NCBI RefSeq assembly: GCF_014651055.1
Contig: NZ_BMWD01000004.1
Coordinates: forward strand, 154,001-218,000
DNA length: 64,000 bases
Direction: 5' to 3'
From: Streptomyces fructofermentans
GTDB lineage: Bacteria; Actinomycetota; Actinomycetes; Streptomycetales; Streptomycetaceae
The notes below the pieces were generated by a model. That model did no database searches. It had not been told where the DNA came from and saw only the letters and a program-made list of their open reading frames with translations. The translations under genes were made by a program, and so were the position numbers. How positions within the stretch are numbered: position 1 is the first letter of the stretch; each line of letters starts with the position of its first letter. Shown here piece after piece: positions 25,897 through 34,097 of this stretch.

Positions 25897-26190
25897 CTAG
25901 ACGGTGGGGTGCAGCCGCAGAGTGCGCACCCCTCCACCGGTGAGGAGTTCGACGATGCGCTCCCCCGCCGGCTTGCGCACCGCGGTGCCGCACTCCGGGC
26001 AGGTGAACGAGTAGAAGGTGGTCCGGTGCGTGGCCCCGATGGCGAGCCGGAACGCCGCCGCGGCGAGTTCGAACCCGCCGCGGCAGTCGGGGCAGGCGAC
26101 CCTGAACACCACGGGACGCGCCCGGGTCATCCCCGAGAACGCGGACGCCACGGACATCTCCCTGGTACCGGCCGTCGGCGACGCGCTCAC
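25897..26190 (-). CDS. Small zinc-ribbon protein
   Basis: This 97-residue protein has two CxxC knuckles, ACPDCRG and TCPECGT, about 30 residues apart, typical of a zinc ribbon. The intervening region (FELAAAAFRLAIGATHRTTFYSF) is aromatic. The GTG start overlaps the pafC-like TGA by four bases (GTGA), which supports this start and means coupled translation with pafC. Its ending (GERIVELLTGGGVRTLRLHPTV) is hydrophobic and basic. I know no named function. The fixed link to a PafBC regulator invites a role in that pathway or in nucleic-acid binding. Confidence 0.75.
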   Translation of the reverse strand: MSASPTAGTREMSVASAFSGMTRARPVVFRVACPDCRGGFELAAAAFRLAIGATHRTTFYSFTCPECGTAVRKPAGERIVELLTGGGVRTLRLHPTV

Positions 26191-27449
26191 AGACCCTGCT
26201 CCTGCCTGTCGTACATCTCGTCCCGGACCGCGCGCGGTCCGGAGTCCGGGCGGGGTACGGCCCCGACTCCGGTCGCGGTGCCGGTCACGCTCCCCGCGTC
26301 CGTGCGCGGCTCCGTGCCGCCGGTCCCGGTCTGCGCTGCCGCGCCCTTCGGGGCCGGAGCGGCCTTCGGCGCGGGGGCGGAGTCGGGCGCGGGGGCGGAG
26401 TCGGGCGCGGGGGCGGCTTGAGGCGCGGGGGTGGCCCGCGGCCGGTCCGGCGCCGGGTACGCGTCCTGGGGCGCGTCGTAGGCGAGCAGTGCCTCGCGGG
26501 CCGCCTGCCGGGCGCTGTCCGCGACGTCCTGCGGCGACACGATCCGGCCGTCGCGACCCAGCCGCAGCGCGAGCCGCCGCAGCGACCCGGGATCGGGGGC
26601 GCGCAGCGTGATGCGCAGACCGCCGTCGGGCAGTTCCTCCGCGCTGTCGTGAGGGTAGTACTCGGCGACCCAGCGCCCGCCGGGACCGACCTCGATCACC
26701 ACCTCGGGGTCCTCCGCGGCCGGCTGCACCAGCGCTTCGGAGAGGTCCCGCAGTTCGATCTCGGGAGGCGCGGACGGCTCGTCGAGGATCTTGATCTCGG
26801 CCACCCGGTCCAGCCGGAAGGTGCGCCGGGCCTCGGAGCGGCGGCACCAGGCCTCCACGTAGGTGTGGCCGACGCTGACCAGTCGGATCGGGTCGATCTC
26901 CCGCTCGCTCAGCTCGTCCCGCGAGGGCGAGTAGTAGCGGATCCACAGCCGGCGGCGCTCGGAGATGGCCCGGTCGACGTCCGCGAAGACACCGCCCTCG
27001 GACTCGAAGGTGACCGAGAGCCGTGAGCTGGCCCCGGCCGCCTCGCCCGCGGCCGCCTCCACCTTCGCGGTGGCCCGCAGCAGCGCCTGCCGGTCGCCCT
27101 CGCGCAGCCCGGGCAGGGTCGACACCGCGCGGGCGGCCACCAGGAGGGCGGTCGCCTCGTCGGCGGCGATCCGCAGCGGCTCGGCGGCCTCGGCGGCCAG
27201 CGCACCGGGATTGCGCCACCAGATGCGGTCGCCGTCCGTGTCGATGTCGAGCAGGTCGCCGCCGCGGAAGCTGGTCCCGCACAGCGGCAGTACGTCGAGG
27301 TCGGAGATCAGCTCGTCCTCGGTGATGCCGAAGGCCCGGGCGACGTCCTCGACGCGGGCGCCGGGGCGCTCGCGCAGATACGTCACCAGGGAGAGCATCC
27401 GCCGGGTCTGGTCGATCGCGTTCGTGGGCCTGGCCGGTTTTCCTGCCAC
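26187..27449 (-). CDS. pafC: WYL-domain regulator PafC-like
   Basis: This 420-residue protein is the PafC half of the PafBC regulator, which activates RecA-independent DNA-damage genes in actinobacteria. It has an N-terminal winged HTH (DQTRRMLSLVTYLRERPGARVEDVARAFGITEDELISDLDVL), a WYL domain (RRRLWIRYYSPSRDELSEREIDPIRLVSVGHTYVEAWCRRSEARRTFRLDRV) and a C-terminal WCX domain to about residue 330. A further 90 residues are an Ala/Pro-rich tail (APAPDSAPAPDSAPAPKAAPAPK), absent from typical homologues. It starts at GTG 27449, 15 bases after pafB, and is coupled by GTGA to the zinc-ribbon gene. Activation is thought to involve single-stranded DNA sensing by the WYL domain. Confidence 0.9.
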   Translation of the reverse strand: MAGKPARPTNAIDQTRRMLSLVTYLRERPGARVEDVARAFGITEDELISDLDVLPLCGTSFRGGDLLDIDTDGDRIWWRNPGALAAEAAEPLRIAADEATALLVAARAVSTLPGLREGDRQALLRATAKVEAAAGEAAGASSRLSVTFESEGGVFADVDRAISERRRLWIRYYSPSRDELSEREIDPIRLVSVGHTYVEAWCRRSEARRTFRLDRVAEIKILDEPSAPPEIELRDLSEALVQPAAEDPEVVIEVGPGGRWVAEYYPHDSAEELPDGGLRITLRAPDPGSLRRLALRLGRDGRIVSPQDVADSARQAAREALLAYDAPQDAYPAPDRPRATPAPQAAPAPDSAPAPDSAPAPKAAPAPKGAAAQTGTGGTEPRTDAGSVTGTATGVGAVPRPDSGPRAVRDEMYDRQEQGL

Positions 27450-27464
27450 GTTCCTGTGTTCCCC

Positions 27465-28418
27465 TCAGCCCTTGGCCACTGCGCGCAGCCGGTCCACGAC
27501 GTCGGCCCGCAGCTCGGCGGGTTCGAGGACCACCACGTCGGGCCCGAACTCGACGAGCCAGGCGTCCAGGCCGTGGCCGTACGGAATCTCCAACTCGTCC
27601 CAGCCGTCGCCGAGTTCCCGCACCGAGGCGGACTTGGCGCGCAGCGGGTATCCGGAGCCCGAGCGCAGCCGGATCAGCGCGGTGCGGTCGGCGATGTCCC
27701 CGGCCCAGCCCGCGACGGTCTCCCGCACGGTCACGACGTCGGGCACCGCGGCCGTGTACGCGCCGTTGCGCGCGCGGACCTTGCCGGTGATCCGGGAGAG
27801 CCGGAAGACCCGCTCGGCACCCCGGTCGCGGTCCCAGCCGGCCAGGTACCAGTGGCCGCGCCAGCACTCCAGGGCCCAGGGCTCGACCTGGCGGGGCTCG
27901 GGCCGGGCCGCGGTGGCCTTGCGGTAGTCGAAGGTGACCGGCCGCCGGTCGCGGCAGGCGAGCATGAGCGGCTCGAAGGCTGCCTCGTGCACCGGGATCC
28001 GCGGCTCCAGGGCTCCGTGCGCCTCGTACGGGTCGACGCCCTCGGGCAGCCCCGCGGCGCGCAGCTTCTGCAGGGCGCCGCTGGCCGCGCCCGCGAGGCG
28101 GGCCTGCTGCCAGACCTTGGCGGCCAGGCCCAGGGCCGCGGCCTCCTCGGCGTCGAGGGTGATCGGCGGCAGGCGGTTGCTGTCGCGGCGCGCCAGGTAG
28201 CCGACCTCGCCGTCGAGGTTCTCGACGGTCTCGATCACCAGTCCCAGCTCGCGCAGGTCGTCCTTGTCGCGCTCGAACATGCGGTTGAAGGAGTCGTCCG
28301 AGCCGGCTTCCAGATAGGCCTCGATGGACTCGCGCAGCTCGCGCTTGCTGAGCGGCCGCCGCGTCCCGAGCAGACACAGCGCCAGGTTCATCAGCCGCTC
28401 TGCCTTGGCAATGGCCAT
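27465..28418 (-). CDS. pafB: WYL-domain regulator PafB-like
   Basis: This 317-residue partner of PafC has an N-terminal winged HTH (KAERLMNLALCLLGTRRPLSKRELRESIEAYL...SFNRMFERDKDDLRELGL). A WYL domain follows (RRPVTFDYRKATAARPEPRQVEPWALECWRGHWYLAGWDRDRGAERVFRLSRI), then a WCX C-terminal domain. It lies downstream of the Pup-ligase region, as in mycobacteria where pafA-pafB-pafC adjoin, but here two FKBP genes intervene. A terminator lies directly upstream, so it probably has its own promoter near 28430-28550. Confidence 0.92.
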   Translation of the reverse strand: MAIAKAERLMNLALCLLGTRRPLSKRELRESIEAYLEAGSDDSFNRMFERDKDDLRELGLVIETVENLDGEVGYLARRDSNRLPPITLDAEEAAALGLAAKVWQQARLAGAASGALQKLRAAGLPEGVDPYEAHGALEPRIPVHEAAFEPLMLACRDRRPVTFDYRKATAARPEPRQVEPWALECWRGHWYLAGWDRDRGAERVFRLSRITGKVRARNGAYTAAVPDVVTVRETVAGWAGDIADRTALIRLRSGSGYPLRAKSASVRELGDGWDELEIPYGHGLDAWLVEFGPDVVVLEPAELRADVVDRLRAVAKG

Positions 28419-28486
28419 CGATGCCCTTCCCTATGGTGCTTCCGATCGTCGACCGTACCGCCCCGGGGTGTCGGGGCAAAAGCCGA

Positions 28487-28514
28487 GGGCCCATGCCCGG
28501 ACAGGCATGGGCCC
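28487..28514 (-). terminator. Terminator of the FKBP gene
   Basis: GGGCCCATGCC and GGCATGGGCCC form a perfect 11-bp stem with a 6-nt loop. On the minus strand it is followed within a few bases by TTTTG. It separates the FKBP gene from pafB. Confidence 0.8.
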
Positions 28515-28517
28515 CAA

Positions 28518-28546
28518 GTGATCAACTCCGGTCAAGCGGTGATCAC
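28518..28546. promoter_or_regulatory. Inverted repeat GTGATCA-N15-TGATCAC upstream of pafB
   Basis: Perfect seven-base arms lie 100-130 bases before the pafB start and next to the FKBP terminator. It is a candidate regulatory site for pafB; no binder can be named. Confidence 0.4.
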
Positions 28547-28585
28547 CCGGCTGGTGGGGGCGGACCGGAGCCCGGTCCCCGACGC

Positions 28586-28957
28586 TCAGACCGCGACGAG
28601 ATCGCAGACGAAGATCAGCGTCTCGCCGGGGCCGATACGGCCGCCGGCACCGCGGTCGCCGTAGGCGAGGTGCGCGGGGATGACCAGCTGGCGGCGGCCG
28701 CCGACCTTCATGCCCTGCACGCCCTGGTCCCAGCCCGCGATGACCTGGCCGACGCCCAGCTGGAACTTGAGCGGCGTACCGCGGTTCCAGGACGCGTCGA
28801 ACTCCTCGCCGGTGGAGAAGGCCACGCCGACGTAGTGGACGGAGACGGTGTCGCCCGCCTTGGCCACCTCGCCCTCGCCCTCCCAGATGTCCTTGATCTC
28901 GAGGTCCGCCGGGGGCTCGCCGCCCGGGAAGTCGATCTCGGGCTTCTCGATGCTCAC
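28586..28957 (-). CDS. FKBP-type peptidyl-prolyl isomerase
   Basis: This 123-residue cytoplasmic FKBP catalyses cis-trans isomerisation of proline peptide bonds. The fold is complete: DTVSVHYVGVAFSTGEEFDASWNRGTPLKFQLGVGQVIAGWDQGVQGMKVGGRRQLVIPAHLAYGDRGAGGRIGPGETLIFVCDLVAV. The active-site residues Tyr, Phe, Asp, Val-Ile, Trp and Tyr are in place. There is no signal peptide. It starts at GTG 28957 and is followed by a strong terminator. A secreted double-FKBP lipoprotein gene lies immediately upstream on the same strand, a paralogous pair. Confidence 0.95.
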   Translation of the reverse strand: MSIEKPEIDFPGGEPPADLEIKDIWEGEGEVAKAGDTVSVHYVGVAFSTGEEFDASWNRGTPLKFQLGVGQVIAGWDQGVQGMKVGGRRQLVIPAHLAYGDRGAGGRIGPGETLIFVCDLVAV

Positions 28958-29045
28958 GTCTCTAGCTCCTGCTTGTGTACGGCACGTGTTCGCCGCGCCT
29001 GTCGGTCAACAGGGCGACCCGGACAGTCTTGCACTTCCGGCGGGG

Positions 29046-30047
29046 TCACATCTTCGCGAGGATGTCCACGGAGAAGACCAGCACCGAGTCCTTCTTGATG
29101 CCGCTGCCCTGCGGCGGGCTGTCCCCGTAGCCGAGGGCCGGCGGAACGACGATCAGCACACGGCTGCCGACCTTCTTGCCGGTCAGTCCCTGCGCCCAGC
29201 CCTTGACGACCTGCGCCAGCGGGAACGAGGTCAGCTGCCCGCGGCTGTAGGTGGAGTCGAACTCCTTGCCGTCGGCCCACAGCACGCCCTTGTACTGGAC
29301 GAGCAGGCTGTCGCCCTCGCCGACCTCGGCGCCGTCGCCCTCCAGGATGTAGTCGGCGACGAGCTTCGTCGGCGCCGCCTTCTTCGGGACGTCGATCGAG
29401 GGCGCCTTGCCGTCGGTGTTCGTGCCCACCTTCGGCAGGGCCGCGTCGTTCTGCGGGACGACCTTGCCCTTGGCCGAGCTCTTGCTGTTGAAGGTCTCCT
29501 CGATGTCGACGACGAAGACCAGCGTGTCGGTGCCCTTGATGCCCGCCGCCTCGTTGCCCGTCGTCCCGTAGCCCCAGGTCGGCGGCACCGACATCTGCAC
29601 GCGGCTGCCGGTCTTCTTGCCCGTCAGCGCGTACCGCCAGCCGTCGATGATCTGGCCCTGCGCGAGCTGGATGACCAGCGGCGTCTTGCGGTCGTACGAG
29701 TTGTCGAAGACCTTCGCCGTGGCCCAGACCTGGCCCAGGTAGTTGGCCTGGATGAAGTCGTTCTCGGCGACCGTGCTGCCCGTGCCCGGGATGACCGTCT
29801 TGACCGCGAGGTCCTTCGAGGGGTCGCCGGTGCCCTTGGCGACCGTCGGCTTCTCACCGAACTTCACCCCGGCCGTGATGGCCGGCAGCGGCCCGTCGAC
29901 GATCTTCGGCGGCGGGGGCGCGGACGCCGAGGCCGAAGGGGACGGGCTTTCGCTGGGCTTCGCCTTGTCCGACTTGTCGTCGTCACCGCATCCGGCGAGT
30001 GTGACCAGTCCAGCGGGAACAGCGAGAAGGAGTGAGCGTCGGCGCAC
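29046..30047 (-). CDS. Lipoprotein with two FKBP domains
   Basis: This 333-residue membrane-anchored isomerase has a lipoprotein signal MRRRSLLLAVPAGLVTLAGC with lipobox LAGC and the modified cysteine at residue 20. A charged and Ser/Pro-rich linker follows (to about 50), then an FKBP domain at about 85-175 (FIQANYLGQVWATAKVFDNSYDRKTPLVIQLAQGQIIDGWRYALTG) and a second at about 235-333 (LLVQYKGVLWADGKEFDSTYSRG...PPALGYGDSPPQGSG). It probably assists folding of exported proteins outside the membrane. It starts at GTG 30047, 127 bases downstream of pafA with a terminator-like hairpin between them. Confidence 0.93.
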   Translation of the reverse strand: MRRRSLLLAVPAGLVTLAGCGDDDKSDKAKPSESPSPSASASAPPPPKIVDGPLPAITAGVKFGEKPTVAKGTGDPSKDLAVKTVIPGTGSTVAENDFIQANYLGQVWATAKVFDNSYDRKTPLVIQLAQGQIIDGWRYALTGKKTGSRVQMSVPPTWGYGTTGNEAAGIKGTDTLVFVVDIEETFNSKSSAKGKVVPQNDAALPKVGTNTDGKAPSIDVPKKAAPTKLVADYILEGDGAEVGEGDSLLVQYKGVLWADGKEFDSTYSRGQLTSFPLAQVVKGWAQGLTGKKVGSRVLIVVPPALGYGDSPPQGSGIKKDSVLVFSVDILAKM

Positions 30048-30110
30048 GGTGGGGGCCTCGTATCGGTCGATCTTGGTTGATGGCGTGCGCGCAACTCTAC
30101 GACGTGAGAA

Positions 30111-30139
30111 GGGCGCCGCACGGACAACGTACGGCGCCC
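30111..30139 (-). terminator. Hairpin after pafA
   Basis: GGGCGCCGCACG and CGTACGGCGCCC pair over 12 bases with one mismatch and a five-base loop. It lies 36 bases past the pafA stop on the minus strand. Confidence 0.7.
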
Positions 30140-30174
30140 CGCGTTGCGTTCCGGGAGTCCCGGGACGCGTGTGG

Positions 30175-31536
30175 TCACATTCCGGCGATGAGCTTCTCCA
30201 CCCTGTCGTCCACCGACCGGAAGGGGTCCTTGCACAACACGGTGCGCTGTGCCTGGTCGTTGAGCTTCAGGTGGACCCAGTCGACGGTGAAGTCACGGCG
30301 CTGCTCCTGCGCCCTGCGGATGAAGTCGCCGCGCAGTCGGGCCCGAGTGGTCTGCGGCGGTACGGACTTCCCCTCGAAGATCTTCAAGTCGTTGCAGATC
30401 CGCGCGGCTTGCCCGCGCTTCTCCAGCAGGTAGTACAGACCCCGGCGACGGTGGATGTCGTGGTAGGCGAGGTCTATCTGCGCGACGCGCGGGTGCGACA
30501 TCGTCATGTTGTGCTTGGCGCGGTACCGCTCGATGAGCTTGTGCTTCATGACCCAGTCGATCTCGGTGCCGATGCGGTCGAGGTCCTCGGCCTCGATCGA
30601 GTCGAGCACCCGGCCCCACAGCTCCAGCACCTGGTCGACGGTTCCGGTACGGATGCCGCGGCGCTCGACGAAGTCCACGGCCTTCTCGTAGTACTCGCGC
30701 TGCACCTCCAGCGCGGAGGCCTCGCGGCCGCTGGCCAGGCGCACCTTGCGCCGGCCGGTGATGTCGTGGCTGACCTCGCGGATCGCCCGAATGGGGTTCT
30801 CCAGCGTGAGGTCCCGCATGACGGTGCCCGCCTCGATCATGCGCAGCACCAGGTCGGTCGCGCCGACCTTGAGGAGCATGGTCGTCTCGGACATGTTCGA
30901 GTCGCCGACGATCACATGCAGACGGCGGTAGCGCTCGGCGTCCGCGTGCGGCTCGTCCCGGGTGTTGATGATGGGCCGGGAACGGGTCGTCGCCGAGGAG
31001 ACGCCCTCCCAGATGTGCTCGGCCCGCTGGCTCACGCAGAACACGGCACCCCGTGGTGTCTGCAGCACCTTGCCGGCGCCGCAGAGGAGCTGCCGCGTGA
31101 CGAGGAACGGGATGAGGATGTCCGCGAGCCGGGAGAACTCCCCGTGGCGTGCCACCAGATAGTTCTCGTGGCAGCCGTACGAGTTGCCGGCAGAGTCGGT
31201 GTTGTTCTTGAAGAGATAGACGTCGCCCGCGATTCCTTCCTCGTGCAGGCGTCGTTCGGCGTCTACCAGGAGTCCTTCCAGAATGCGCTCGCCGGCCTTG
31301 TCGTGGGTGACGAGTTCCGTCACGTTGTCACATTCGGGAGTCGCGTATTCCGGATGTGATCCCACGTCGAGATACAGGCGGGCGCCGTTTCGCAGAAAGA
31401 CATTGCTGCTGCGGCCCCATGACACGACACGGCGGAAGAGGTACCGCGCCACCTCGTCGGGAGACAGGCGCCGCTGTCCCCTGAACGTACACGTGACGCC
31501 GTACTCGTTCTCCAGCCCGAAAATGCGGCGGTCCAT
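30175..31536 (-). CDS. pafA: Pup--protein ligase PafA
   Basis: This 453-residue enzyme links the C-terminal glutamate side chain of Pup to lysines of target proteins, using ATP. The N-terminal glutamine-synthetase-like signature is [14 protein letters not shown], with metal-binding glutamates at 9 and 11. Other conserved blocks are [43 protein letters not shown] and [30 protein letters not shown]. Length and ends match actinobacterial PafA. It starts at ATG 31536. A TAATGT box ends seven bases before it, so it may have its own leaderless promoter although the MFS gene ends only nine bases upstream. Dop, its paralogue, is encoded 6 kb away. Confidence 0.97.
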   Translation of the reverse strand: MDRRIFGLENEYGVTCTFRGQRRLSPDEVARYLFRRVVSWGRSSNVFLRNGARLYLDVGSHPEYATPECDNVTELVTHDKAGERILEGLLVDAERRLHEEGIAGDVYLFKNNTDSAGNSYGCHENYLVARHGEFSRLADILIPFLVTRQLLCGAGKVLQTPRGAVFCVSQRAEHIWEGVSSATTRSRPIINTRDEPHADAERYRRLHVIVGDSNMSETTMLLKVGATDLVLRMIEAGTVMRDLTLENPIRAIREVSHDITGRRKVRLASGREASALEVQREYYEKAVDFVERRGIRTGTVDQVLELWGRVLDSIEAEDLDRIGTEIDWVMKHKLIERYRAKHNMTMSHPRVAQIDLAYHDIHRRRGLYYLLEKRGQAARICNDLKIFEGKSVPPQTTRARLRGDFIRRAQEQRRDFTVDWVHLKLNDQAQRTVLCKDPFRSVDDRVEKLIAGM

Positions 31537-31542
31537 GACTGA

Positions 31543-31548
31543 ACATTA
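31543..31548 (-). promoter_or_regulatory. Probable -10 box of leaderless pafA transcript
   Basis: TAATGT on the minus strand lies six bases before the pafA ATG and overlaps the MFS stop codon. TTTCAG, 16 bases further upstream, could be the -35. No ribosome-binding site is visible. Confidence 0.5.
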
Positions 31549-32805
31549 CGCCTGATGCCCTGCGCTGAAACGGGGTTCGGCGGCACCGTTTCGATCATTT
31601 TCCGAACTTCCCTCAACCACCGCACCGCCGCCCGTAGCTGCGAGGACCCGCCCGGTGGCCAGCAGGACGAGCAGCGCGACACCGCCCGCGACGGCCGGCA
31701 CCGCGAAGCCCCGGACGGCCCCGCCCCACTGGACGACCGGCCCCGCGAGGCCCGTTCCGACCGACGCGCCGACGGTGAACGTCGTCACCAGCCACGAGAA
31801 CGCCTCGGTGACCGTGCCCCTCGGCGCGTGCCGGTCCACGATGATGAACGCGCAGGCGATGCAGGGCGCGAGGAACACCCCGGCGAGCGCCACCAGCGCG
31901 GTCATCGCGACCGCGCCCGGCACCAGCATCAGCGGCAGGTAACAGACCGCCAGCAGCCCCACCAGCACCCGCAGTCGCCGCTCCGGCGCCCCGGCCCACT
32001 GCCGCGCCCCGTACACCGTGCCGCCCACGAGCGCGCCGAGGCCGAGAGCCGCCATCAGCCAGCCGTACGTCGCGTCGCCGCCGTGGTCGTCCGCGTACGA
32101 GATCGACGCGACCGTGATGGAGCCGAGCGCGATGCCGACGAAGAGGAAGGCCCCCAGCAGCGCCAGCAGCCCCGGCGAGCGCAGCGCCCCCAGCCAGTGC
32201 GCCTCGCGCGGCGCCGAACGCCAGGCGCGCGAGGGGTGCGAGAGCACCACGGACAGGGCGCCGAGTACGCCGATGACGTTGAGGACGATCAGAGCCGCCT
32301 GCGCCGACCACACGGCCACGCAGAGCGTCACGAGCAACGGCCCGACGGTGAACATGACTTCTTGCGCCACCGCGTCCATCGCGTACGCCGTGTGCACCTG
32401 GTCCTGCCTGCGCAGCACGGCGGGCCACAATGCCCGGAGCCCGCCCTCCAAGGGCGGGGTGAACAACCCGGCGACGACGGTCAGCGCGTACGCGAGCGGA
32501 AGCGGCTCGATGCCGGCGAGGGCCAGCCCGGTCATCCCGAGGGCCGAGACGAGAGCGGCCGGAAGCTGGACACGCGGCTGGCCGTACAGGTCGACGAGCC
32601 GGCCCAGCAGCGGCTGCCCGACGGCGTTGGCCACGCCGTAGACGGCGGCGAGCGCTCCGGCGAGGCTGTAGGTGCCGCCCGCGGCCCGGACGAACAGCAC
32701 GATGGCGATGGCGCCCGTGGCGTTCGGCAGCCGGCCCACCAGGGTGCCCACGAGGAGCCGCGTGGCATGCCTCGTCCGGAGGATCTCCAGATATCCCGTG
32801 GCCAT
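31546..32805 (-). CDS. MFS transporter
   Basis: This 419-residue major facilitator has about 12 hydrophobic segments. The loop GVANAVGQPLLGRLVDLYGQPRV between helices 2 and 3 matches the MFS motif A region. The cytoplasmic centre carries SHPSRAWRSAPREAHWLGALRSPG. I start it at ATG 32805 (MATGYLEILRTRHATRLL), where GAGAGGGG lies upstream; a 42-residue Pro/Arg-rich extension in the same frame is rejected. A LacI-type regulator is divergent, with a 27-bp palindrome between them, so it is probably the regulated exporter or sugar transporter of that pair. The substrate is unknown. Confidence 0.88.
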   Translation of the reverse strand: MATGYLEILRTRHATRLLVGTLVGRLPNATGAIAIVLFVRAAGGTYSLAGALAAVYGVANAVGQPLLGRLVDLYGQPRVQLPAALVSALGMTGLALAGIEPLPLAYALTVVAGLFTPPLEGGLRALWPAVLRRQDQVHTAYAMDAVAQEVMFTVGPLLVTLCVAVWSAQAALIVLNVIGVLGALSVVLSHPSRAWRSAPREAHWLGALRSPGLLALLGAFLFVGIALGSITVASISYADDHGGDATYGWLMAALGLGALVGGTVYGARQWAGAPERRLRVLVGLLAVCYLPLMLVPGAVAMTALVALAGVFLAPCIACAFIIVDRHAPRGTVTEAFSWLVTTFTVGASVGTGLAGPVVQWGGAVRGFAVPAVAGGVALLVLLATGRVLAATGGGAVVEGSSENDRNGAAEPRFSAGHQA

Positions 32806-32900
32806 GTCCTGCCCCTCTCGGCCCCGCGGCCGCACCGGCCGCCCGCCGGGCCCCGGCAGGGGTCGCGGAGGCGGTGGGAGCGGCGGAAGCGCGGAAGTTT

Positions 32901-32927
32901 TACGTATAACGTCGCTCGTCATACGTA
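32901..32927. promoter_or_regulatory. 27-bp palindrome between MFS and LacI genes
   Basis: TACGTATAACG-N5-CGTCATACGTA has 11-base arms matching at ten positions. It sits mid-way in the divergent promoter region, 95 bases before the MFS start and 43 before the LacI GTG. It is very AT-rich against its surroundings and is the likely LacI operator. Confidence 0.75.
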
Positions 32928-32970
32928 CCATGAGCGCAGTCCGCGAGTCCAGCAGAAAGACAGGTCACCG

Positions 32971-33987
32971 GTGGCCGCAGGCAGCCCCCGCCCCACGAGC
33001 CGCGACGTCGCGCAGGCCGCCGGAGTGTCCCAGGCGGCCGTCTCCCTCGTGCTCGGCGACAAATGGCGCGGCCGCGTCTCCGCCGGCACCGCCGAGCGCG
33101 TGCGCGAGGCCGCCAGGGAGCTGGGCTACCGGCCCAACCTCGCCGCCCGCAACCTGCGCCTGGGCAGCACCCGCACCGTCCTGCTCGTCGTGCCCGCCCT
33201 CACGACCGAGTTCTTCGCCGGCGTCTACACGGGCGCGGCCCGCGTGGCCGCCCGGCACGGCTTCGGTGTCGTCCTCTACCCCTCCCCCGAGGGCATCGGC
33301 CCCGCCCGCAACCCCTTCGCCTCCGCCCAGGCCGCCCTGGACGGGGTGATCGCCTCCTCGATGGCCGCCGAGGCCCTCACCGCGATCCGCGGCGACCAGC
33401 TCCCCCTCGTCATGCTGGACAGCGATCCCGCGGCCGGCACCGGCGCCGCCACCGTCAACCTCGACATCCGCGACGGGGTCCGCCAGGTCGCCGAACACCT
33501 CCTGGCACTGGGCCACCGCCGCTTCCTCCACCTCGCGGCCGACATCCCCTCCTGGACCTTCGAGGTGCGCGCCGGAGAACTCGCCGAACGCCTCGCCGCG
33601 GTACCCGGCACCGACCTGCGCACGGCCACCGCCGCGATCTCCATGGACGGCGCCCGCGCCGCCTGCGAGGCGGCCCTCTCCGCTCCCGGCCCCCGGCCCA
33701 CCGCGGTGGTCTGCGACGACGACAAGCTGGCGGCGGGCTGCTACAAGGCCGCCCGCCGGCTCGGCCTGCGCATCCCCGAGGACCTGTCCGTCACCGGCCT
33801 CGACGACCTGGCCCTGGCCAGGGCCATCGACCCGGAACTGACCACCGTGCGGCTGGAGGCCGAACTCTTCGGCGAACGCGGCATGGAGGCCCTCCTCGCC
33901 GTCATGGACGGCCGCGAACCCGCTCCGGGCGACATCCCGGTCCGGCTCGTCACCCGGGGCTCCACAGCCCCACCGGCCGCCCTCTGA
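32971..33987 (+). CDS. LacI/GalR-family transcriptional regulator
   Basis: This 338-residue repressor has an N-terminal LacI helix-turn-helix (TSRDVAQAAGVSQAAVSLVLGDKWRGRVSAGTAERVREAARELGYRPNLAARNLRLG). The hinge helix is Leu/Arg-rich where purine-type regulators have it. A periplasmic-binding-protein-like sensor domain follows (TRTVLLVVPALTTEFFAGVYTGAARVAARHGFGVVLY, then VVCDDDKLAAGCYKAARRLGLRIPEDLSVTGLDD). It starts at GTG 32971. It is divergent from the MFS gene and shares the palindrome at 32901-32927, so autoregulation and control of the transporter are likely. The effector is probably a sugar or nucleoside but is unknown. Confidence 0.9.
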   Translation: MAAGSPRPTSRDVAQAAGVSQAAVSLVLGDKWRGRVSAGTAERVREAARELGYRPNLAARNLRLGSTRTVLLVVPALTTEFFAGVYTGAARVAARHGFGVVLYPSPEGIGPARNPFASAQAALDGVIASSMAAEALTAIRGDQLPLVMLDSDPAAGTGAATVNLDIRDGVRQVAEHLLALGHRRFLHLAADIPSWTFEVRAGELAERLAAVPGTDLRTATAAISMDGARAACEAALSAPGPRPTAVVCDDDKLAAGCYKAARRLGLRIPEDLSVTGLDDLALARAIDPELTTVRLEAELFGERGMEALLAVMDGREPAPGDIPVRLVTRGSTAPPAAL

Positions 33988-34028
33988 GCCGCCCTCGCGC
34001 CGCTCACGGCCCACGGCCCACCACGAAA

Positions 34029-34058
34029 CGCGCCCCGACCCACCCGGGCCGGGGCGCG
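34029..34058. terminator. Bidirectional terminator between lacI-type gene and prcA
   Basis: CGCGCCCCG and CGGGGCGCG form a nine-base stem around a 12-nt loop. It lies between the convergent LacI-type gene and prcA. Confidence 0.65.
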
Positions 34059-34097
34059 CACACGTACGTCTCGGAACGCCGGTCGACGACGAGGAGG

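Noticed and set aside
28518..28546. BldD-type operator (AGTGA-Nx-TCACC)
   Set aside because: The arms are GTGATCA/TGATCAC with a 15-base spacer, unlike the short-spaced BldD consensus, so I leave it as an unnamed inverted repeat.
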